A stretch of DNA of 17,438 bases from Dunaliella salina (GCA_002284615.2 MU069993.1:96677-114114); one strand, 5' to 3'. Shown: positions 1 to 10,894, counted from the first letter of the stretch. Numbers and translations are program-made. Notes: a model not told the origin generated them from the sequence alone.

Positions 1-44
<44 letters not shown>

Positions 45-66
45 CACATGCACATGCACATGCACA
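1..66. repeat. (CA)21 microsatellite followed by four TGCACA hexamers
   Basis: Positions 1-42 are 21 uninterrupted CA dinucleotides. Positions 43-66 are four copies of TGCACA. The tract lies in the intron upstream of the first visible purL exon, whose acceptor is at 180. Because it begins at base 1, its true length is unknown. Confidence 0.97.
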
Positions 67-180
67 TAAGAACAGGCTCATTACAATTGCCCTGCATTGT
101 GTATGCACGAACCCTTAACCTCTGTCACATCCCCCTGGCATCAATAATGCACCCTGCTCTGCCCTGTCCGACATGCACAG

Positions 181-2368
181 GTTGGTGATGAGACACTGAG
201 TGTGCTGGAGATTTGGGGAGCAGAGTACCAGGAGAACGATGCCATCCTCATCAAACCTGAGAGCCGTGATGCCCTGCAAGCCATCTGCGACAGGGAGCGC
301 TGCTTCATGCAGGTACGAGGGGCAGAGAAAGGAAATTGTGAGCTTTGTTTAGGGAGCTCAGGACCCCGCTGATGACATGCTTGCTTTTTAGACTGGAACA
401 TCTTGCACTGCATGGTTTCTAGCATACATCCATGAGTATGTGTGTATGTTTGTGGTCGCCAGGGCCAGGGCCATTGTGCTGTGATGGTTCACAAAAAAAT
501 ACATGTTAGACTACTGACCCTTACAAGGGGGATGAGTACAATTTAGTGCTGAGCACCCCTGTGCCCTATGTGCCGGTGACCTTCATCCGTGTTAGCAATG
601 CAGATAGATGCAGATGCCCATGAGCACATCCGTGTTGCATCCTGTCCATGCTTTTGCTGTGTTGTGCTTTTTGCCAGTTTTACTGGGTGTGGCGATGAGG
701 AAGTTAAACCACTTGGAGTTGGAGCCACGGCGCTGACAGTAAAAAATAGACTACAATTCTCTGAGCCACCCGCGTGCACTCTTGCTTGCATTGAAAGCCT
801 AGATCCCTGTTTCCGGCCAAGGCTGAATTTTGTTTTTTGATGCATTGCACAAAGTGGACATGCTTACTGTTAATCAGTGCCCAGCGATCAGTGCTTCTCT
901 GGATGGCGGATTACTATGCAGGTCATTGGAACAATTGATGGCAGTGGCCGTGTACGAGTCGTGGACAAGCTTGCTGACCCTAAAGATCCAGTTCCAGAGG
1001 ATTTGGACTTGGACAAAGTCCTTGGCAAGATGCCCAGCAAGACCTACAACTTTTCAAGGTATGCCTGCTTAAAACTCTATTACTTGCGTAAGCTGGTTTA
1101 ACGGTTCTGTGTGTCCTGGAAGCTCAGCCCGCAGGTGCATCCTGCTTGTTTGGGCCTCAACAATGTGTGCAGCTTTCACTGAAAGCTGAAAGTTTCAGCC
1201 TGCTTTTGTTTCTTGGCCCATCAGTCATGCCCAGCAAGCCCTGATTTCCTACTCGGCAGGACACCACTTCGATTCGCCATCCCTGTGACTGCAGGCCTAG
1301 TGCTGAAGAAATCCTGGCCCCCATGGCTCTGCCTGAGAGCGCATCCTTGGCTGAGTCCCTAGATCGCGTGCTGCGCCTGCCTTCTGTGTGCTCCAAGCGT
1401 TTCCTGACGACCAAGGTGGACCGCCATGTGACAGGTATGCCAGCAACGGCAGATCAGATGCAACAACAGCTGCTGCACAAAAAAGGAAGTAATAGCAGAG
1501 CACGTGCTACAACAAAAGCTGCTGCCCAAGTGAGGGCGAGACATGTCCTGTTCTGCTTTGCCCGCCCGTTTATGCGAGCCAGCAGTTCAATTAAAGTCGC
1601 GATTCCTCTGGCATACGATGCCCCTCAACACTGCCAGGCTGCATGCTGTGCCTGTCCCTGAGCGCCGATGATGCTCATTACCATGCTAATGCGTAGGCTT
1701 CCACAGCCGGTGCTGATCCATATTCCAAGATCTGTTCTGATGGCGCTCAGGGAACAGGCACACTCTCACGTCCAGTGCATCATATGCATTCCTTTTTTCT
1801 TTTCTTTGGTTTATTTGCTCTGCAACTTGATTGATCCAGTGCAACATATTCCGCTTTCCCTCAATTTTGTTGACGTGTGCCTCAGCTTCATTGTGATCCA
1901 TGTTATGGTGGCGTTCTCTCACTGGGGACCTGCTGTTCCTAACTTGCAGGCCTGGTTGCCCAGCAGCAGTGCTGCGGACCCCTCCAAATCCCTGTTGCTG
2001 ATGTGGCAGTGTATGGTCAGAGCCACCAAGACTACACTGGTGAGTGTGAGACGTGGTGCCAGCTGCCTTTTTTCCTCTCCATCCATGTTGCTTTGAATGC
2101 TCTCTAGGCATTTTCATCCACGAATAATATGCAATTTTCTGGTTTGCCTCGTTTGGCGCAAAAGGGTGTGCATGCATATGCACGCACTCGTGGGCGTGCA
2201 CAGGCAGCACCCACATTTAGTGAGTCAAAAAGCTGGTGTCATTTCATTTTTCCATGAATCACTTGTCATGGCGATGAGAGTGTACACTGAACTCCTGTCT
2301 TCCTCTGCCTGATCTCCACGATCTATGTGTTTGATGGACTGATGTGCAGATCAGGCAGAGAGGACAGG

Positions 2369-2434
<66 letters not shown>

Positions 2435-5400
2435 GAGCCATCACTCACCATGCTCTGGCTAATCCGTGCCGGGGTGCGGCCTTGAATGTGCTCACATCAG
2501 CAGTTGGCCTCTATTTCAGGCAAGATGCGCTGCTTTATCTGTGTGGCGACAGCTGTTCAAGGGGCTACTCATGCTTTGTCTGCCTTGCCTTCCTTTGCCG
2601 GCTGTTGTTGCCATGCGCTGTGCATCCTCATGTCGTCATTGCATGGTTGCCACACATGCTGCGCGAAGTGCTGCAGCCTGTGTGTTGTACCTGTGAGCAT
2701 GTGTCAGATGGTAATACTGATCTGAGCATTTGACAGTCTGGCGTGGGTACTCTTGAGAGCAACCAGAGGTTCCAGTCCAGTGCAAACTCTTCTCCTCCTG
2801 CAGCATGCATGAATAACCTGTTGAGCAGCCCACACTCAAGTGGGTATCCCCCCACGGCATGCGCATGTGCACACAAACTTGCACGCGCATGTGTGCGCTT
2901 GTGCTGTGCCACAGGCCTGGCTACCTCCATTGGTGAGCAGCCTCTGAAGGGCATGATCAGTGCTGCTGCCATGGCCCGCCTCTCCATTGGCGAGTCCCTC
3001 ACCAACCTGGTGTTTGCGCGCGCCACTGCGCTGGAAGATGTGCGCTGCAGCATCAACTGGATGTATGCTGCGAAGATGGGCTACGAGGGCGTTTCCATGT
3101 GGGATGCTGCTGTGTCTGTCAGGTAAAGACTGACGCTGATATTTGTGATGACGAGCTTGATGGAGCTTGGTGGTGGTTGGTTGTAAAGGCAGCTTTGCTG
3201 ATCTGGAGTCATTGGGTCAGCTGCGCAATGACGAAATAACCCAGTTAAGCCAGTTCTGCTTCTGAATTCATTTGAATGAGCACCCTGGAACATTACTCTG
3301 AGCGCAGCTGTGGATTTCGGGTCTGTCTTGGCTTGCATGTCACATGTGCATTTGTCAGTCCCTCCAAACATGCCTAGGTTTGAAGAGCTTGCAGCAGGAG
3401 CAGCAGCAGCAGCTGATGATGAAAACCTAAGTATCATTCATGCGTGTCATATGAGGGTAAATTGGAGCCTGTTCTGGTTTCGGCCCCGCTGATACTCAAA
3501 TCTTCTCTCTGAAGCAGGCTGCTGCGTTGTCCGGTTGTCCTCACTGCAGCTCATCTGCTGTTCTCATGACTTGGTTTGGCCAGTTCCCTCTTTCTAGATG
3601 TGTTTTTAGACGTAGCATGGCAAATGCATGGAATTCTAAGCACTAAATATGTAGATGGCATTGGCGTATGGAATCTTCCCAACCCTCAAGAGTCATGATC
3701 ATCCCATGATTCTGTCACGAACATCTGCAAAGAAGCATTTGTACGTCAGGTGCCCTATGATGGACATGAAATATTTGCTACTCTTGAGCGCTGCGTTGAC
3801 GACCACAAACACCAAGATCTCTGAGGGCTCCCACAGTGTTCGTGCTTGCGCTTGCCAGTGCCTACTTCCTCAACGCAATGTGGCTGTGATGACACACGCC
3901 CAAGCAGGTCTTCCTGGCCTGCCCCGCCTGACCCCTCATGGGGAAGGGATGTGATGGTGCTTTTGAGCCTTCCTGACTTGCATGTGCTGCTCTCGTTTTT
4001 GTTTTGCTGTTGGCTGTGATGACACCCGCCCCAGCAGGCCTTCCTGGCCTGCCCTGCCTGACCCTTCATGGGGAAAGGACGTGATGGGTGCCTTTGAGCC
4101 TTCCTAATTTGCATGTGCTGCTCATGTTTCTGGTTTGCTGTTGGCTGTGATGACACCCGCCCCAGCAGGCCTTCCTGGCCTGCCCCGCCTGACCCTTCAT
4201 GGGGAAAGGACGTGATGGGTGCCTGTGAGCCTTCCTGACTTGCATGTGCTGCTCTCGTTTCTGTTTTGCTGTTGACTGTGATGACACCCGCCCCAGCAGG
4301 CCTTCCTGGCCTGCCCCGCCTGACCCCTCATGGGGAAAGGACGTGATGGGTGCCTTTGAGCCTTCCTGACTTGCATGTGCTGCTCTCGTTTCTGTTTTGC
4401 TGTTGGCTGTGATGACATCCGCCCCAGCAGGTCTTCCTGGCCTGCCCCGCCTGACCCTTCATGGGGAAAGGATGTGATGGGTGTTTTTGAGCCTGACTTG
4501 CATGTGCTGCTCTCGCTTTGGCTTTGCTGTTGGCTGTGATGACACCCGCCCCAGCAGGTCTTCCTGGCCTGCCCTGCCTGACCCCTTATGGGGAAAGGAC
4601 GTGTTGGGTGCCTTTGAGCCTTCCTAACTTGCATCTGCTGCCCTCGTTTTTGTTTTGCTGTAGGCTGTGATGGGTGCTTTTGAGCCATCCTGACTTGCAT
4701 GTGCTGCTCTTGTTTTTGTTTTGCTGTTGGCTGTGATGACACCCGCCCCAGCAGGTCTTCCTGGCCTGCCCCGCCTGACCCCTCATGGGGAAAGGACGTG
4801 TTGGGTGCCTTTGAGCCTTCCTAACTTGCATCTGCTGCTCTTGTTTTTGTTTTGCTGTTGGCTGTGATGACACCCGCCCCAGCAAGTCTTCCTGGCCTGC
4901 CCCGCCTGACCCTTCATGGGGAAAGGATGTGATGGGTGCTTTTGAGCCTTCCTGACTTGCATGTGCTGCTCTCGCTTTGGCTTTGCTGTTGGCTGTGATG
5001 ACACCCGCCCCAGCAGGTCTTCCTGGCCTGCCCTGCCTGACCCGTCATGGGGAAAGGACGTGTTGGGTGCCTTTGAGCCTTCCTAACTTGCATCTGCTGC
5101 TCTCGTTTTTGTTTTGCTGTTGGCTGTGATGGGTACTTTTGAGCCTTCCTGACTTGCATGTGCTGCTCTCGTTTTTGTTTTGCTGTTGGCTGTGATGACA
5201 CTCGCCCCAGCAGGTCTTCCTGGCCTGCCCTGCCTGACCCCTCATGGGGAAAGGACGTGTTGGGTGCTTTGAGCCTTCCTAACTTGCATGTGCTGCTCTC
5301 GTTTTGTTTTGCTGTTGGCTGTTTTGACACCCGCCCCAGCAGGTCTTCCTGGCCTGCCCTGCCTGACCCCTCATGAGGAAAGGACATGTTGGGTGCCTTT

Positions 5401-8400
5401 GAGCCTTCCTAACTTGCATCTGCTGCTCTCGTTTTTGTTCTGCTGTTGGCTGTGATGACACCCGCCCCAGCAGGTCTTCCTGGCCTGCCCTGCCTGACCC
5501 CTCATGGGGAAAGGACGCGATGGGTGCTTTTGAGCTTTCCTAACTTGCATGTGCTGCTCTCGTTTTTGTTTTGCTGTTGGCTGTGATGACACCCGCCCCA
5601 GCAGGTCTTCCTGGCTTGCCCTGCCTGACCCCTCATTGGGAAAGGACGCATTGGGTGCTTTTGAGCCTTCCTAACTTGCATCTGGTGCTCCCGTTTTTGT
5701 TTTGCTGTTGGCTGTGAAGACACCCGCCCCGGCAGGTCTTCCTGGCCTGCCCTGCCTGACCCCTCATGGGGAAAGACATGATGGGTACTTCTGAGCCCTC
5801 CTGGCTTGCATGCGCTGCATCCTACCCCACAGCTGAGTTGGTTTGAGCAAGCTTGCTTCCCCTTAACTAACCTTCCTGCACCTTTACGCTTGATGCGCAG
5901 GGATATCATGATTGAGATCGGTATGGCCTGTGATGGTGGCAAGGACTCACTGTCCATGGCAGCTACTGCAGGTGGAGAGGTAGTCATGGCACCTGGCAAC
6001 CTGGTGGTCTCCTCATACGTTGGCTGCCCTGACATCACTCAGGTAATTCATACAATTTTGCGGAATGCTCAGTGTCCAGCAGAGGAGTTCTGGAAGCTCC
6101 GGTTTACGTTTCCTTCCAGGGCTGGTTACAGTGGCTTTCCTGGTGGGTGGGGACTGGTTTATATAGTGACATATTGGGGCTGATTCATAGCATTTTCCAA
6201 ACCAAAGATATCCAGTATTGATGAGCTTGGATGTTTTCCTTTTGCAGGTGGTCACACCTGACCTGAAGCTGGGCTCTGAGGGTGCACTGATCCATGTGGA
6301 CCTCGGAGCAGGTCGCCGTCGCCTGGGAGGCTCAGTGCTGGGACAGGTAGGGCAGCACCTTGCATTTGACCCTGATTTTGTAGCGGCCTTCCTTGTTTTA
6401 ATGCAAATCTTTGCCTTAGTTGCCACAAGGGAAAAAGCACGATCTTCCTCACCACCCCCCCTTGCCCTTGCTTGCCATCAAGTACTTTAGCCGATCTTTC
6501 AGCCAGAAGGTACATTGGTATAAACTGGTTAAAAAGATCAATCCCAACTGTGTTGCAGGCGTACGCTCAGCTTGGGGACAAGTGCCCTGATGTCAGCTCT
6601 GCCAGCCTGAAGGGCATGTGGGCAGTCACGCAGTCCCTCATTGCAGCAGACCGCGTCAGCGCTGGCCACGACATCAGTGATGGCGGTATCGCAGCGACCT
6701 TGTGCGAAATGGCTTTTGCAGGTGTGGATGTACCTCGAGGACTTCCTGTGTCTTCTGTCTTATGTGGGTTGCAGTCTTCCTCGCCTGTCACAAGATAGAC
6801 TCTGCAGTAGCTGCCATTCACTGCATTTTCAGGAGGGTCAGCTGTTCGTGTATGCTAGCATTGCTGTGATCATGTCTGCTTAGAATAGGCGGTATAATAG
6901 AGTCGCTCACACGCCTGCTGGCAAAAGCTAGCCGTGGCGTCGTGCAGCGCTTAATGCCGCCAACATTGGATCCCAGGCGCTGGGTGGCTGGCCGTGCAAG
7001 AGGTCAGGGTCTGGGCCCCTGTGACCTGGTGCCCGCCATCTGGCTGCTACATCTCATCCCTGCACACAGTGCCCATTTTGCCTTGCTCAGATGGCAAGTG
7101 CGCAAGGCAGGCACTTGTTTTGTGAATTGAAGTAAATCCTGAGACTACCGAAAGGTTGTCATTTTTCCGCTTTTTCCGCCCGGAAGGAGAAGCTGGCATC
7201 TATGCCTTGTCCTGTCAACTTGCCACGAACCTCCTGCACTCATGCCCTAACGTCGTGCTCGCTCATTTAGGAAACTGCGGCCTGTCTGTGGACTTGGCTC
7301 TGCCCAGCAGCCCTGAGGATGCTGCGTATGGTGCTCATGCTTCCCTGTTTGCGGAGGAGCTGGGCCTGGTGCTGGAGGTCAAGGCTGCTGAAGCACAAGA
7401 GATTGCCTCAATGTACAGCCAAGCAGGCGTGAGCGCATCCGTCATTGGCCAGGTACGCCGCTGCAAATGGTTCACTGTATTGGTGCAAATTACAAGCTGC
7501 TGGTCTTTGAATCCTTCCAAGCTACACTGCTGAGTTCATTTTTGACAGCGTCGGAATTGCTTGCCTGATAGTCATGGACCATTAATACGCTGGGATATAC
7601 AAATGACTTTGGCCTTACTGGGACTGGCCACAGTCCACCCGCTGCCTGAGAACCCCACACAATTACTGTTGCATGAACTGTAACATGGATTGAAGCAGCT
7701 GACATGCCCAGCTTAAATAATAAGTCCTTCATAAGTTTTATCAGCATAAGCTCACTCACATAGCCCTGCCTTGCCCTGTGCGTCTTGATGATGAATGATC
7801 CATGGATCCCAACAGTCTGATGGGAGATCTTGGTCGGTACCCCAACCATTGATGACTGTCTAATATCATCTTTCGGGACTGAAAGACGCACAGGCGCTCC
7901 TTTTTGAAGGCTGCCAATCGGAGCTTGCCTGACACCTTGCCACTTTGACTATCATCTCTTACTGGTGCATCCAATGTGTATCGCAGGCATTGCCCAACAT
8001 CCTCACTGCACATGCTCCTTGTTTGCTGCCTTTCCCTGAATGTCCACCTGCACCTCCAGCTCGCGCTCAAAACCCGAAACAGAATCATGGAACAGAGCTC
8101 TTTCAACTGTCTTAGCCCAGGCTCCCATTTGGCCCCCTCCTTTTTCATTGATCCCTATGCAGACCTCTCCGGACGCTACTATTGACATCAAGGTGGGCGG
8201 CGCTCCTGCCATCTACAGAACAACTGCCCAGCTGCGCAACACCTGGGAGGCCACAGCCTTCCAGCTGGAGCGCCTGCAGGCTGCAGAGGAGTGTGTGGAG
8301 GCAGAGGAGGCGTTGCAGGCCTGGCGCACTGCCCCTGTCTGGAAGCTGCCATACAAGCCCACCTGGACAAGCCCGGAGAAGATGGCTGCCACAAACAAGG

Positions 8401-10511
8401 TGTGTGTGGCCTTCCTGAAGGAATTCCCGCCAGGGGTGGGGATAAACTTCAAGGGTGTTGGATGCTTTTGTGCTGAAATGTGCTTCTCCCCTTTGCCTGC
8501 CAGCGTACCACCATCAGTCCTGCAATGTCCTGCTTTCCTACCTGCTTGCAGGTTCGGGTGGCAGTCCTCAGAGAAGAGGGTTCCAATGGTGACCGCGAGA
8601 TGTCAGCGGCTGTCTACGCAGTAGGTGCCTCGTCTTAACACGGTGGAACCTCCCCAATTCATGTGTCCACTGCGCGGCATTCACATGTGCACAAAGCAAA
8701 TGCCCTGGGCCTGTCTACGGCAAGAAGTACACTGTTGTGCCGCCCTGCTTCCCTAGGCAGCCCTCAAAACAACCAAACCTTGCAGCCGTGGTTTATCCAG
8801 TGTGTTGGATCTATGTCTCTGTATCCATTTGTTGCTTTAAGCCAGGCCTTCAGTCTGTTGCAATCATGGTAATGTTCTCATTACCCCACTCTTAGAACTA
8901 CCACATCGATGGATAGACAGGAAGCTTTGTTGGCTAATTTCCCTGTGCAGGCGGGCATGGAGCCTTGGGATGTCACCATGAGTGACTTGCTAGACGGTAG
9001 AGCCTCGCTCGATTCTTTCCGGGGCATCATTTTCGTTGGTGGCTTCTCCTATGCTGACACCCTAGACAGTGCCAAGGGCTGGTCAGGTGGGTCCAGCCTT
9101 GCTAATTTGCTTCCTAGTTTGCTTCCCTGACAGGGTTTGTTTGTTCAAGCTCGACCCCTCCTGCCCAAGGATGGTTCAGGTCCTCACAGCACATGATAGC
9201 ATCATCCTTTCCCTCTCGCATGCCTGTGCAGCTGCCATCCGTTTCAATGGCAACCTGCTGGAACAATTCAAGTCCTTCTATGCGCGCAATGACACCTGGT
9301 CGTTGGGTATTTGCAACGGCTGCCAACTGATGGCCCTGCTGGGCTGGGTGCCTGCCAGCAATGAGACTGCTTTGCCAGACACCCAGCAGCCGCGCTTTGT
9401 TCACAACAAGAGCGGCCGCTTTGAGAGCAGGTGGGGGGGGGGGCGCCTATCTGATGCAAGCTGAATAGTAGGGTGTGCACTATTTGTGTCTTGCACAGCA
9501 TTGACATTCTCATTGAGTTAGTGCGGCAGAGAATGTGTAAAAAATTGTGAACAGGTGTCTCTGGTGGTAGAGTCGACCTTCTGTATCATGCTCTCCCAGG
9601 TTTGTGAATGTGGAGATTGCCCCAGATACACCTGCCATGATGCTGAAGGGCATGGGAGGTGCCAACATCGGGGTCTGGACTGCTCATGGAGAGGGTCAAG
9701 CACTGTTCCCCAACGAGGACGTCAAGAAGGATGTGCTTGCCAAGAACTTGGCGCCAATTAGGTGAGCTGGGAAGCCAGTGATTAAGTGTGTGCAACTGCT
9801 GAAGCAAACCGTCTTTCCTGGAGGGTGGGCTAGACCAGACAAGTGTGTGCAGCTGCTGAAGCAAACCGTCTTTCCTGGAGGGTGGGCTAGACCAGACAAA
9901 TTTGACTGCACAAAAATGTTCAGTGACTTGATTCTGATTCTCACCTTGCACTTGCTCACTGCTACTTACCCTTCATTGATATGCAGGTACACCGATGCAA
10001 GTGGCTCAGTTACCGAGCAATACCCTTACAACCCCAACGGCTCCCCCATGGGAATAGCTGCTTTATGCAGTGAAAACGGGCGACACTTGGCGATGATGCC
10101 ACATCCAGAGCGCTGCTACATGACATGGCAGCTCCCTTGGTGAGTTCTAGCATTGTTTAATACTACGTCCCCGCTCAAAATGGCAGCTGCCCGTGCGACA
10201 TTCAGTACGTACCCCAAGAGTTACAGAGGAGATCAAATGAGTGCCTGCATAAGTGTGCTGGGCTAATTGATTGATGAGAATAGCACCTTGAATTTATTTA
10301 ATGAATAAATCCATGGCAACTCTTTCTGATGTCGATTTGTCGTGAGCAGTAACAGTGTCCCAGGTTCTTGGGCTGTCCAGCTGGAAATGAATTGTTCATT
10401 TTTCTGTGCACTGCTCTTTCCTGCAGGTACCCAAGTGAGCTCGGGCTGGAGCCCAAGGGCCCTGCCCCTTGGATCAAGCTCTTCCAGAATGCTCGGGAAT
10501 GGTGTGAATAA
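181..10511 (+). CDS. purL: Phosphoribosylformylglycinamidine synthase (FGAM synthase), 3' part, 16 exons
   Basis: This enzyme makes FGAM from FGAR, glutamine and ATP, the fourth step of de novo purine synthesis; in plants it is plastid-targeted. The 16 visible exons total 2334 nt, that is 777 residues plus TAA, joined in phase at every GT-AG boundary. Counted from the first visible codon, the order is: LSVLEIWGAEYQE (about 7-19); RVLRLPSVCSKRFLTTKVDR in exon 3; SIGEQPLKG and NWMYAAK in exon 5; DGGKDSLSM (about 248); RRLGGSVLGQ in exon 7; SAGHDISDGG in exon 8 (ATP-grasp-like PurM fold); then a glutaminase domain from about 511. Eukaryotic PurL is usually about 1300-1400 residues, so some 550 N-terminal residues, any transit peptide and the promoter lie outside the window. 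The reading frame is intact. Plant and E. coli comparisons are from memory. Confidence 0.97.
313..921 (+). other. purL intron (609 nt), no internal feature seen
   Basis: The donor is GTACGA and the acceptor is TATGCAG. Short open frames on both strands show no domain or composition suggesting coding. I see no repeat or RNA gene. Confidence 0.85.
1435..1949 (+). other. purL intron (515 nt), no internal feature seen
   Basis: The donor is GTATGC and the acceptor is CTTGCAG. A pyrimidine-rich stretch sits around 1790-1815. Open frames across it, including a 176-codon minus-strand one at 1686-2216, overlap proven exon 4 antisense and look like chance. Confidence 0.85.
2294..2368. repeat. Imperfect inverted repeat with 21-22-nt arms in purL intron 4
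   Basis: The left arm is 2294-2315 and the right arm is 2348-2368, with a 32-nt loop. The innermost 13 bp (CTCTGCCTGATCT against its complement) are perfect. The outer part pairs with one bulged base and one G-T pair. The right arm stops two bases before the (CA)31 tract. Confidence 0.9.
2371..2432. repeat. (CA)31 microsatellite in purL intron 4
   Basis: Thirty-one uninterrupted CA dinucleotides lie within the 875-nt intron 2040-2914. Further alternating purine-pyrimidine runs (GCATGCGCATGTGCAC and similar) occur near 2855-2895. The rest of this intron shows nothing else recognisable. Confidence 0.97.
3123..3882 (+). other. Non-repetitive 5' part of the 2778-nt purL intron 5
   Basis: The donor is GTAAAG at 3123. 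I see no gene or RNA. A short CAG-rich stretch near 3390-3420 is the only simple-sequence patch. The minisatellite begins at the end of this segment. Confidence 0.8.
3883..5815. repeat. Minisatellite, about 14 units of about 131 bp, in purL intron 5
   Basis: The landmark GACACCCGCC (or a close variant) recurs at 3891, 4021, 4152, 4283, 4414, 4541, 4738, 4869, 5000, 5197, 5326, 5457, 5588 and 5719. Spacings are 127-131 bp, except for two of 197 bp. Each unit contains CCCCAGCAGGTCTTCCTGGC, a TCATGGGGAAAGGA block, a GAGCCTTCCT block, CTTGCATCTGCTG and a T-rich CGTTTTTGTTTTGCTGTTGG tract. Units are near-identical but carry shared variants, for example GTGATGGG against GTGTTGGG. The array ends about 85 bp before the exon 6 acceptor at 5900. 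The unit length is not a multiple of 3, and stops recur in the frames, so it is not a coding repeat. Confidence 0.97.
4541..5456. repeat. Higher-order duplication inside the minisatellite (2 x about 459 bp)
   Basis: From 4541 the spacing pattern is 131+66 (one full unit plus a half unit), 131, 131. The same pattern, 131+66, 129, 131, starts again at 5000. Both blocks follow a unit with the rare variant CGCTTTGGCTTTGCTG. This fits a 459-bp block that was duplicated as a whole after a half-unit arose. Confidence 0.75.
6722..7270 (+). other. purL intron 8 (549 nt), no internal feature seen
   Basis: The donor is GTGTGG and the acceptor is CATTTAG, an uncommon ending among the TGCAG acceptors here. 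I find no repeat, RNA or extra exon. Confidence 0.8.
7453..8162 (+). other. purL intron 9 (710 nt), no internal feature seen
   Basis: The donor is GTACGC and the acceptor is CTATGCAG. It is somewhat AT-richer than the exons. Short open frames on both strands show no recognisable product. Confidence 0.8.
8621..8950 (+). other. purL intron 11 (330 nt), no internal feature seen
   Basis: The donor is GTAGGT and the acceptor is CTGTGCAG. Nothing else is recognisable. Confidence 0.8.
9431..9443 (+). other. Splice donor embedded in an 11-G run (purL intron 13)
   Basis: The exon ends GAGAGCAG and the intron starts GT followed by 11 consecutive G (9433-9443). The donor is fixed by frame: the split AG|G codon makes the Arg before FVNVEIAP in the next exon. 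Confidence 0.85.
9784..9897. repeat. 57-bp tandem duplication in purL intron 14
   Basis: Copies are 9784-9840 and 9841-9897, identical except for one A/G difference (GCAACTG against GCAGCTG). They fill about half of the 225-nt intron 9762-9986. Reading through gives a repeated peptide, but this is intronic and PurL has no such insertion. Confidence 0.95.
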
Positions 10512-10732
10512 GCACCATTGACTAGTTTCCAGGATATGAGAGGCTGATGGGGTGGGCTGTCAAAGATGTGATCAAACAGCGATCTGGTTGCATCAGGGAC
10601 TTGCTTTGCATTGCTCTTATGGCAATCTGCGCGCAGAATTGTGCGCTCCACATGAAACAGGAGCATTTCCTGCTCCATTTTTTGGTCTGGTTTTTGTGAA
10701 TAATTTTGTATTGAAGTGATTTAAGATTGTGG

Positions 10733-10737
10733 TGTAA
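10733..10737 (+). terminator. Putative poly(A) signal TGTAA of purL
   Basis: TGTAA, the usual poly(A) motif of chlorophyte algae, lies 222 nt after the stop codon in an AT-rich stretch (GGTGTAAATATTTG). A further TGTAA at 11001-11005 is an alternative. Confidence 0.5.
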
Positions 10738-10894
10738 ATATTTGAATGACACAATGCTAGAGGGAGCTTGTGCAAGGTGAAGCAGAAAGGTTTCCTGATG
10801 ATTTCTGTCATGGGTTTAGGCTTTAGGTTGCCGCCGACCAGGTGCTGTTCATGTCATTCTTTGTCATGAGTTGCAGGGGTGGACATGATGGAGT

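Larger units (their letters stand above)
181..10511 (+). other. purL: Exon map of purL
   Basis: Exons: 181-312, 922-1058, 1295-1434, 1950-2039, 2915-3122, 5901-6042, 6248-6346, 6559-6721, 7271-7452, 8163-8399, 8552-8620, 8951-9086, 9232-9430, 9600-9761, 9987-10139, 10427-10511. Phases at successive junctions are 0,2,1,1,2,0,0,1,0,0,0,1,2,2,2. Boundaries were set by GT-AG dinucleotides, frame continuity and recalled PurL homology. Most acceptors end TGCAG; exceptions include CATTTAG before exon 9 and TCCCAG before exon 14. Donors vary and many are weak (GTGTGG, GTGGGG, GTAGGG). Introns run from 145 to 2778 nt. Least certain is the acceptor at 8162, where homology is weak for a few residues. 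Confidence 0.9.
8552..10511 (+). other. purL: Class I glutamine amidotransferase domain of PurL (exons 11-16)
   Basis: This C-terminal domain hydrolyses glutamine and delivers ammonia to the FGAM-forming site. It opens with VAVLREEGSNGDREMSAA. It then carries GGFSYADTLDSAKGWS, the nucleophile-elbow motif SLGICNGCQLM, PRFVHNKSGRFESR, AHGEGQALFP, NPNGSPMGIAA and MMPHPER. The likely triad is Cys at 9312-9314 (visible residue 606), His at 10102-10104 (738) and Glu at 10108-10110 (740). The protein ends with FQNAREWCE and then TAA at 10509-10511. All key residues are present, so the domain should be active. Confidence 0.95.

Noticed and set aside
1686..2216. 176-codon minus-strand ORF
   Set aside because: It lies antisense to purL exon 4 and its introns, and has no domain-like pattern. 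Its composition fits chance.
2259..2733. ORFs through the (CA)31 tract giving poly-Cys-Val or poly-His-Thr
   Set aside because: Low-complexity translation of a dinucleotide repeat within an intron.
3883..5815. CRISPR-like array
   Set aside because: The units are direct tandem copies with no unique spacers, the unit is 131 bp, and the host is eukaryotic.
3755..6038. Chain of overlapping minus-strand ORFs repeating SSQPTAKQKREQHMQVRKAQ-like peptides, which could look like a repetitive protein gene
   Set aside because: They are translations of the 131-bp minisatellite in rotating frames (131 is not a multiple of 3). Each ends at the same recurrent TGA, and the array lies inside a well-defined purL intron.
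9778..10143. 121-codon ORF reading through intron 14 into exon 15
   Set aside because: It is in a different frame from PurL at the exon, and the repeated peptide is a by-product of the 57-bp duplication.
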